A program made the position numbers and the translations under genes. Under the pieces are notes generated by a model, which searched no databases, had not been told where the DNA came from, and saw nothing but the letters and a program-made list of their open reading frames with translations. Positions 7,688 to 12,523 of a stretch of DNA of 12,523 nt are shown in pieces. The DNA comes from Planctomycetota bacterium. GTDB lineage: Bacteria; Planctomycetota; Planctomycetia; Isosphaerales; Isosphaeraceae. The stretch spans positions 1 to 12,523 of the forward strand of contig JAKBCQ010000016.1 in the NCBI GenBank assembly GCA_021807585.1, written 5' to 3'. Position 1 is the first letter of the stretch. Every line of letters begins with the position of its first letter.

Positions 7688-9139
7688 TTACGATACCTTA
7701 TTGGTATTGGGATCTTTATGAGAAACGACGCCGAGCCGCGTGCTCCAATAGCGCAAACGGCGATCGACCTCGGCGGGCGCGGTCGACCCCTCCGAGCGGA
7801 ACGCGGCGATCGCGCTCGCCGCGCCGAGCTTACTTTTGATCGAACCGTCGAGACCCGGGTGCGCCGCGCCGAATTCGGAGTCGTCGAGATCGACCAATCG
7901 AACCCCGCGACGCTCGCACGCCGCGACAAGCTTGCCGACGACCTCGTGCGCCGCGCGCTGCGGAATCCCCCGCTCAATCAAAGCTTCCATCAATGTTGTT
8001 GCGTCAAGATAACCTTCATCCAGACGTGACGCGATGATTTCTCGATTGAGCCGCGCGCCGCGAACCAAAACCGCGGCGAGCTCCAAACACGATTCGACCG
8101 TGTCGAACGCGTCGAACACGGGCGCCTTGTCCTCCTGAAGGTCGCGGTTGTAGGCGAGCGGCAATCCTTTAATCAAAACAAGAAGTGTTGAAAGCGCCCC
8201 CACAACCCGCGCCGAGCGGCCTCGAATCAGCTCGAGAACGTCGGGATTCTTCTTTTGCGGCATGATGCTGCTGCCGGTGCAAAGCGCGTCCGGGAGCTTC
8301 AAAAAGCCGAACTCTTTGGTGCTCCAGATCACCCATTCCTCGGCCCAGCCCGCCAAATGCTCGGCGATCATCGTCAGCACGAACACCGATTCGACCGCGA
8401 AATCACGATCCGACGACGAATCGAGGCTGTTCGTCGAGACCGAGTCGAAACCAAGCAGACGAGCCGAAATCGATCGATCGATCGGTAAAGTCGTTCCCGC
8501 GAGCGCCGCCGAACCAAGCGGCGAAACGTTCACCCGCTTGCGGCAATCACCCGCGCGATCGCAATCGCGGTCGAACTTCTCGACATAAGCCAAAAAATAG
8601 TGCGAAGCGAGGATCGGTTGGGCGCGCTGAAGGTGCGTGTAACCGGGAAGGATCACGTCGCGATGACCGATCGCCGCCTCGACAAAAGCCGCTTGCAGAT
8701 CGACGAGCCGAGCATGAATCCGATCGATCCCGTCCCGAATCCACATCCGTAGATCCGTGGAAACCTGATCGTTGCGGCTCCTCGCGGTGTGAAGCTTGCG
8801 GCCGACATCACCAAGCCGATCAATCAACGCCGATTCGACATGCATATGGATATCTTCACGCGAAATGTCGAAGACGAACGTCCCGTTTTCGATCTCCGCC
8901 TGAATTTCCGTCAATCCCCGCACAATCCGCTCGCACTCGTCGGTCGTCAGCAAGGCGACCTCGGCGAGCATCCGCGCGTGCGCGATCGACCCCCGAATGT
9001 CGTGCTCGAACAGCCGCCGATCGAGCGTGATCGACTCGGTAAATCGTTCGACGCGACGGTCGGTGTGAGTCTCGAACCGACCTCCCCACGGCTTCTCGGC
9101 CAATCCGTCAATCTCCTCGCTGGTGCTTAACTTGCGCAT
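7688..9139 (-). CDS. argH: Argininosuccinate lyase
   Basis: This 483-residue enzyme splits argininosuccinate into arginine and fumarate, the last step of arginine synthesis, acting as a cytoplasmic homotetramer. Conserved elements appear in order: 'KPWGGRF' (16-22), 'DIHMHVES' (96-103), '[13 protein letters not shown]' (117-129), '[11 protein letters not shown]' with catalytic H169 (165-175), '[17 protein letters not shown]' (206-222), '[14 protein letters not shown]' (237-250), and the fumarase/aspartase signature '[12 protein letters not shown]' (289-300), which supplies the catalytic serine loop. Motif order and length are normal for the family, and no key residue is missing. The start ATG has no clear Shine-Dalgarno sequence, but a strong promoter with a very short leader precedes it, so initiation may be close to leaderless. 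It is the first gene of an argH-lysA operon and diverges from the membrane glycosyltransferase gene. Confidence 0.97.
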   Translation of the reverse strand: MRKLSTSEEIDGLAEKPWGGRFETHTDRRVERFTESITLDRRLFEHDIRGSIAHARMLAEVALLTTDECERIVRGLTEIQAEIENGTFVFDISREDIHMHVESALIDRLGDVGRKLHTARSRNDQVSTDLRMWIRDGIDRIHARLVDLQAAFVEAAIGHRDVILPGYTHLQRAQPILASHYFLAYVEKFDRDCDRAGDCRKRVNVSPLGSAALAGTTLPIDRSISARLLGFDSVSTNSLDSSSDRDFAVESVFVLTMIAEHLAGWAEEWVIWSTKEFGFLKLPDALCTGSSIMPQKKNPDVLELIRGRSARVVGALSTLLVLIKGLPLAYNRDLQEDKAPVFDAFDTVESCLELAAVLVRGARLNREIIASRLDEGYLDATTLMEALIERGIPQRAAHEVVGKLVAACERRGVRLVDLDDSEFGAAHPGLDGSIKSKLGAASAIAAFRSEGSTAPAEVDRRLRYWSTRLGVVSHKDPNTNKVS

Positions 9140-9160
9140 AAATACGGCAATTACTGATTA

Positions 9161-9190
9161 ATATTAGGCACGCGGCGACGTCTTAGTCAA
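9161..9190 (-). promoter_or_regulatory. Sigma-70-type promoter of the argH-lysA operon
   Basis: On the minus strand, a -35 box TTGACT (9185-9190) and a -10 box TAATAT (9161-9166) are separated by 18 nt. Each differs from consensus at one or two positions. Transcription would begin about 7 nt downstream of the -10 box, leaving a leader of roughly 15 nt before the argH ATG at 9139. That leader has no Shine-Dalgarno sequence, which fits a very short 5' end. No ARG-box-like operator was recognised. Confidence 0.6.
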
Positions 9191-9424
9191 TCATCCCGCC
9201 ACGAATCTTACCCAAGGACACGCGATTGGCGCGATTACGCAAAAGCGGGGCGATCGATCGACGCCCTGACGCCGTTGATTCGCATTGAGACTCGACACGA
9301 TCGTCGCATCTTGAGTTCGATCGATCCGCTTCGACCGATCTGTTCGGAATTGGTGAAATCTGCTAGGAAGGCCGATGCAGTCTGATTGAAGATTGATCGA
9401 GGTCGATCCCAGGGAGGGGGTCGG

Positions 9425-11335
9425 ATGCGATTCCATGAAACTTCGGCGCGACCAAGAAGGCGGATGAGGCGGTTCCACGCCTCCGAGGATTCCCCTTCGG
9501 TCTTGGATCCGCCGCGGTTGAAGCCGCTGGTGCGCTCGGCGCCGCGATCGGCGATGTTCTTGCCGCTCGCTCTGCTTGTCGCGCTCCTGCCGGGTTTATA
9601 CGCGCTCGGACAAAGCTGGGATCTCGACCCGCCGGGCCCGTGGTGGGGTTTGCGCGCCCTCGCGGTGATCGAGGGGCGAACGCTCGATCAAGTTCCACTC
9701 GTCGACGAAATCGGCCTCCCGGCCGAGGCGTGGGCGTACAAAACCGTCGCGCTCCAGCCGCCGCTTTATGCGTGGCTTGAAGCCGCGGGGTTGTCGTTAA
9801 GCCCGCGCCGCGACCCGATCTGGACGGTCTTGCCCAGCTATCTCGCGGGCGCCGCCGCGGTCCTTCTCGTGTATCTCCACGCGCGGAGCCGCAGAACCGC
9901 GGGAACGGCGCTCCTCGCCGCGATCTTGGTCGGCCTCAATCACACCGTCATCGGTCAAATGCGCCTCGCCTCGCCCACGACTCTCGGCCTCGCGTCGCTG
10001 ACCGCTTATTTATTATGCTATTTTTATTATTTTCAATATGAAACCCGCTCCGAAACGACCCCGGCGATCGCGGGGGGGATCTGCCTGGCGATCGCCGCGG
10101 CGAGCGTCGGCCCGATTGCGGCGTTCGTCGTCCCCGTCGTCGGTTTGCACGCCGTCATCTGGAACGCCAACGCCGTTCCTTGCGAACGACGCCGCGGCGG
10201 GCTCCTTTCCTTCCGGCGAAGTTATCCAAATCTCAATTATGTTTTAATATCTTCAATTCTTGGTTTGGTTGCGACGGCGCCGTGGTATATTCTGATGTTT
10301 CGCACACACGGGTCGGAATTCATCGAGGCGTTGCTGGCGCCCGCGGATTCTCAGAGCGTTCCGGGCGAGCGCGGTCCCGGGATCGTGCTTCGGCTGCTCG
10401 AGCTCGCTCCCGCGATTGTTCCGCTCGGTTTCCTGGGAGCGTGGCGGGTCGTTTCCAAAATCCTCACCGATTTCACTGAAGACGCCGAAACCTCGGCGGG
10501 GTTGTTCTGGCTCGTTTGGCTTTTGATCGCGTGCCTGATCCCGGCGGTTCTGCCGACGGCGCCGCGATCGTTGATCGATTCTTTTATTTTGATTCCTTTG
10601 GGTTTATTATCCGCCTCGGCGATCGCCGATCTCGCGGCGCGCAACCTTCCCGTCCGAGGCCTGATGATCGTCGCTCCCGCCACCGCGGCGGCGATCGCCT
10701 GGTCGACGAGCCTCGACCTGCGCAACGGCATTTATGATTTAATCGCGGGTCGCGCCGATTACGCGACGGCGCTCGGCTTGCATTTAGCTTTGGATGTGTT
10801 GATCGCGTCGGCGTTCCTGGCGAGCAAGCTCGGTCGCTGGGCTCGGCGACGTGACGCCAGAAGACGCTTGATCCTCGCGTGCTTTTTGATCGCGGTGATC
10901 GGCGGCGTGATCGGCAAGGGATTGCACGAGGCGCACTTCCGCCACCGGGAAACGCGCGACCTGCTCGATTTAAGGCGCATCGTCCTCCGCCGCCGGCAGA
11001 CCGAACCGTTCACCCTGGTCGCGGTCGTCGGACCGTCGAAACCCCTCAATTCGTTCCACAACCGATCGGTTCCTTCGAGCTTCGCCCCCGGCGGCAGGCT
11101 CCGGTTCATCCTCCGAGCCACCCTCCCAAAATTGCGTCAGATCGATCTTACATCAATTGATCAACTGCTTAAACTTCCTCCCGGAAAACGTTTGATTATT
11201 TTGCTCGGCGCCGATCAAAGGCTTTCGTACCCGATGCAATCTCGGCTCAATCTCGAGGCGATCCATCCCGGAATCTCGGGAATCCTCGAGGCCTTCGCCA
11301 CGACCGAGGAACCTCGAAAAACGATCGATCATTGA
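9425..11335 (+). CDS. Integral membrane glycosyltransferase, GT39/PMT-like (GT-C fold)
   Basis: This 636-residue inner-membrane protein resembles ArnT/PMT-type enzymes that transfer sugars from polyprenyl-phosphate donors on the outer face of the membrane. I chose the ATG at 9425 because GGGAGGGGG ends 4 nt before it; the open frame continues upstream only to a poor TTG. After a basic N-terminus (1-40), about 12 hydrophobic segments follow, roughly at 44-61, 138-153, 158-173, 181-203, 214-246, 272-292, 325-340, 358-377, 383-405, 412-428, 446-466 and 482-505. The large first external loop carries 'WDLDPPGPWW' (65-74, candidate catalytic acid D66 or D68) and 'QPPLYAWLEAAG' (111-122), similar to the PMT 'xPPLYxWL' motif. 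A soluble C-terminal domain covers 515-636. Acceptor and sugar are unknown. It diverges from argH and stands alone. Family placement rests on topology and the PPLYxWL motif only. Confidence 0.75.
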   Translation: MRFHETSARPRRRMRRFHASEDSPSVLDPPRLKPLVRSAPRSAMFLPLALLVALLPGLYALGQSWDLDPPGPWWGLRALAVIEGRTLDQVPLVDEIGLPAEAWAYKTVALQPPLYAWLEAAGLSLSPRRDPIWTVLPSYLAGAAAVLLVYLHARSRRTAGTALLAAILVGLNHTVIGQMRLASPTTLGLASLTAYLLCYFYYFQYETRSETTPAIAGGICLAIAAASVGPIAAFVVPVVGLHAVIWNANAVPCERRRGGLLSFRRSYPNLNYVLISSILGLVATAPWYILMFRTHGSEFIEALLAPADSQSVPGERGPGIVLRLLELAPAIVPLGFLGAWRVVSKILTDFTEDAETSAGLFWLVWLLIACLIPAVLPTAPRSLIDSFILIPLGLLSASAIADLAARNLPVRGLMIVAPATAAAIAWSTSLDLRNGIYDLIAGRADYATALGLHLALDVLIASAFLASKLGRWARRRDARRRLILACFLIAVIGGVIGKGLHEAHFRHRETRDLLDLRRIVLRRRQTEPFTLVAVVGPSKPLNSFHNRSVPSSFAPGGRLRFILRATLPKLRQIDLTSIDQLLKLPPGKRLIILLGADQRLSYPMQSRLNLEAIHPGISGILEAFATTEEPRKTIDH

Positions 11336-11399
11336 ACATCTTATTAATAACAAAAAAGTCTTGCATTTTGATTATTAAAAATTAATAGCATGATGTTTT

Positions 11400-11416
11400 G
11401 CATGTATAAAGCATGC
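11400..11416 (+). promoter_or_regulatory. Inverted repeat around a TATAAA box upstream of the thioredoxin gene
   Basis: GCATG and CATGC arms flank the 7-nt centre TATAAAG inside an AT-rich island (about 11340-11410) downstream of the glycosyltransferase. GCAT also occurs at 11362 and 11388. The layout resembles an operator covering a -10 box (TATAAA, 11405-11410), but no good -35 box is paired with it. Confidence 0.25.
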
Positions 11417-11476
11417 GATCGGTCGCGATCGATCCGGCGATCTCCGAGGCGGCTCTTTCGCTCTTGGTTTCGTTCT

Positions 11477-11482
11477 TATAAT
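11477..11482 (+). promoter_or_regulatory. Candidate -10 box for the thioredoxin-fold gene
   Basis: An exact TATAAT stands 82 nt before the ATG at 11565 and would give a leader of about 75 nt. The sequence 17 nt upstream of it is T/C-rich without a TTGACA-like hexamer, so the -35 element is weak or absent. Confidence 0.35.
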
Positions 11483-11564
11483 TTCGTTGAGACGGTTCGA
11501 GCGTCGAATCGTCGCGGCGATCTTGGGATGATCGCACACCGACGCCACTGAAAGGGACGACTTT

Positions 11565-12125
11565 ATGAATTGGATGAGCGTATTCGCTCAGGCCGAGTGT
11601 TATGACAAATTCCTCGATCGATTCGCCAACACGTTTCAGCGCGATCGCTGGGATTCGATGCACGCGCGGATTCGGCTCGCCGAGGATCAGCTCGCCTTGC
11701 TCAAAAGCTTTCAGCGAAGAATGCCCGTCATCTGCCTGGCGGGAACGTGGTGCGGCGATTGCGTGAATCAATGCCCGATCTTCGATCACTTCGCCAGGGC
11801 CTCATCGGCGATCGAATTACGCTTCCTCGATCGCGATGCCGTCGCCGAAGTTCGCGATATGCTCTCCATGAACGGCGGGCATCGCGTCCCCGTGCTCGTC
11901 TTTTTGAGCGAGGACGGCCGCGAGGTCTTCCGCTACGGCGAGCGAACCCTCTCCACCTACCGACGCCTCGCTCAACGCGAATTCGGAGCGTCGTGTCCCA
12001 CCGGCATCGTCCCCCCCGCCGATAACGAAACCGCGGCCGTCGTTTCCGAATGGCTCGCCGAATTCGAACGCGCTCAACTCATCCTCAGACTCTCCCCCCG
12101 CCTTCGTTCCATGCACAACGATTGA
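11565..12125 (+). CDS. Thioredoxin-fold protein with CGDC site
   Basis: This 186-residue, probably cytoplasmic protein resembles the Thioredoxin_9-type families. About 50 helical residues precede the core strand 'RMPVICLAGTWCGDC' (52-66). The redox site is C63-G-D-C66, with another cysteine at C70 ('CVNQCP'). A strand-helix unit follows ('IELRFLDRDAVAEVRDML', 83-100), then the cis-proline P109 in 'HRVPVLVFLSEDG' (106-118), matching thioredoxin order. The C-terminal 50 residues are helical and not thioredoxin core. There is no signal peptide. GGGA lies about 9 nt before the ATG. The role is probably thiol-disulfide exchange; the partner is unknown. CGDC is not the classical CGPC: the Pro-to-Asp change should raise reactivity differences, but the direction cannot be told from sequence. 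The gene stands alone and converges on the gene at the right edge. Confidence 0.82.
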   Translation: MNWMSVFAQAECYDKFLDRFANTFQRDRWDSMHARIRLAEDQLALLKSFQRRMPVICLAGTWCGDCVNQCPIFDHFARASSAIELRFLDRDAVAEVRDMLSMNGGHRVPVLVFLSEDGREVFRYGERTLSTYRRLAQREFGASCPTGIVPPADNETAAVVSEWLAEFERAQLILRLSPRLRSMHND

Positions 12126-12131
12126 TCCTCC

Positions 12132-12153
12132 TTCAATTCCCCCCCCAATTGAA
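12132..12153. repeat. Inverted repeat with C8 loop between convergent genes
   Basis: TTCAATT and AATTGAA form a perfect 7-bp stem around eight C (12139-12146), 7 nt after the thioredoxin-fold gene. The stem is AT-rich and is followed by no long U-run, so terminator function is only possible. A second small palindrome (CGGTT-GA-AACCG, 12187-12198) lies 34 nt further on. Confidence 0.35.
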
Positions 12154-12251
12154 CTTCTAATTGCTATTTACTGATGCAATCGTGATCGGTTGAAACCGTG
12201 ATCGTTCGACCCGATTGAAACCACTCGCTCGACTGCGCATCATCACCGCGC

Positions 12252-12523
12252 TTAGGCGTCGCGCTCGGGATGATACGAAAGCCCCCCCTGAGGGAAGACG
12301 CGAACCGATGGAGCGGATTCGCGGCCGATCTTCTTGGAGATATCGGCCCAAAGCCGCGTCTGTTCGCCGTAAAGCCGGATCGGACCCAGCCGCGACCCGA
12401 ATCGAGCGTGTAAAGTCGGCGCATAAACATAAACCGACCTGTTGACGACTAGCTCGCGCGCCCACCGCAGCAGGAACGTCCCCGGTCGTCCCAGCGCCGC
12501 CGCGGCGCGCTCCGCCACGACAA
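12252..12523 (-). CDS. C-terminal end of an unrecognised protein (cut by window edge)
   Basis: The minus-strand frame is open from the right edge to a TAA at 12252-12254, giving about 90 residues. Visible segments are a helix 'GTFLLRWARELVV', a strand 'SVYVYAP', 'GPIRLYGEQTRLWADI', and an end 'VRVFPQGGLSYHPERDA'. The strand-helix alternation suggests the last part of an alpha/beta domain. High-GC codon third positions and lack of an alternative frame support coding. A GTG at 12518 is not a convincing start, so the gene most likely continues beyond the window. The tail reminded me weakly of the C-terminus of LarA/DUF2088 (lactate-racemase-like) proteins, but I cannot support that assignment. 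It converges on the thioredoxin-fold gene with a 126-nt gap. Confidence 0.6.
   Translation of the reverse strand, partial: VVAERAAAALGRPGTFLLRWARELVVNRSVYVYAPTLHARFGSRLGPIRLYGEQTRLWADISKKIGRESAPSVRVFPQGGLSYHPERDA

Noticed and set aside
9227..9241. Sigma-54-like site TGGCGCGATTACGCA between argH and the glycosyltransferase
   Set aside because: The GG and GC elements are separated by 9 nt instead of 10, a spacing that normally abolishes function; the match to TGGCAC/TTGCA is also poor.
9386..9424. Upstream TTG as start of the membrane glycosyltransferase
   Set aside because: It has no ribosome-binding site, whereas the ATG at 9425 is preceded by GGGAGGGGG at good spacing; the extra 13 residues show no family feature.
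12181..12222. Repeated GTTGAAACC/ATTGAAACC words resembling the end of some CRISPR repeats
   Set aside because: Only two imperfect short copies, about 20 nt apart, with no repeat-spacer periodicity and no cas genes.

Overview
The window is about 12.5 kb of GC-rich bacterial chromosome. It holds seven intact genes, one gene cut by the right edge, and one apparent gene relic near the left edge. The gene set suggests a member of the Planctomycetota, perhaps Isosphaeraceae-like: an exported HEAT-repeat protein with a proline-rich tail, a sigma-54 activator with no receiver domain, a secreted clan GH-A hydrolase with a C-terminal carbohydrate-binding-like domain, and very frequent CGATCG words. 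This placement is inferred from style. No rRNA or other phylogenetic marker is present.

Layout. Positions 1-515 have no intact gene. They hold a short degraded antitoxin-like reading frame on the minus strand and a perfect 20-bp inverted repeat around an AT-rich 42-nt centre. A plus-strand gene for an exported TIM-barrel glycoside hydrolase follows (516-2366). It converges on a block of four minus-strand genes which, in transcription order, are argH (argininosuccinate lyase), lysA (diaminopimelate decarboxylase), an exported HEAT-repeat protein with a degenerate receiver domain, and a sigma-54-dependent activator. argH and lysA are 26 nt apart and look like one operon behind a good sigma-70-type promoter at 9161-9190. 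The other two genes follow after gaps of 124 and 216 nt, so they may have their own promoters. Diverging from argH is a plus-strand integral membrane glycosyltransferase of the GT39/PMT type (start re-assigned to 9425). A thioredoxin-fold protein with a CGDC site comes next. It converges on the C-terminal end of an unrecognised protein that runs off the right edge.

Function. argH completes arginine synthesis and lysA completes lysine synthesis, so that pair is amino-acid housekeeping. The hydrolase, the glycosyltransferase and the exported HEAT protein all act at or beyond the cytoplasmic membrane, but nothing in the sequence joins them into one pathway. I see no mobile element, CRISPR array, tRNA, rRNA or defence system. 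The points most worth a second look are the receiver-like domain lacking its key residues inside an apparently exported protein, the strong CGATCG excess, the ten-G run in lysA where a Glu is usually expected, and the large inverted repeat at 241-322.
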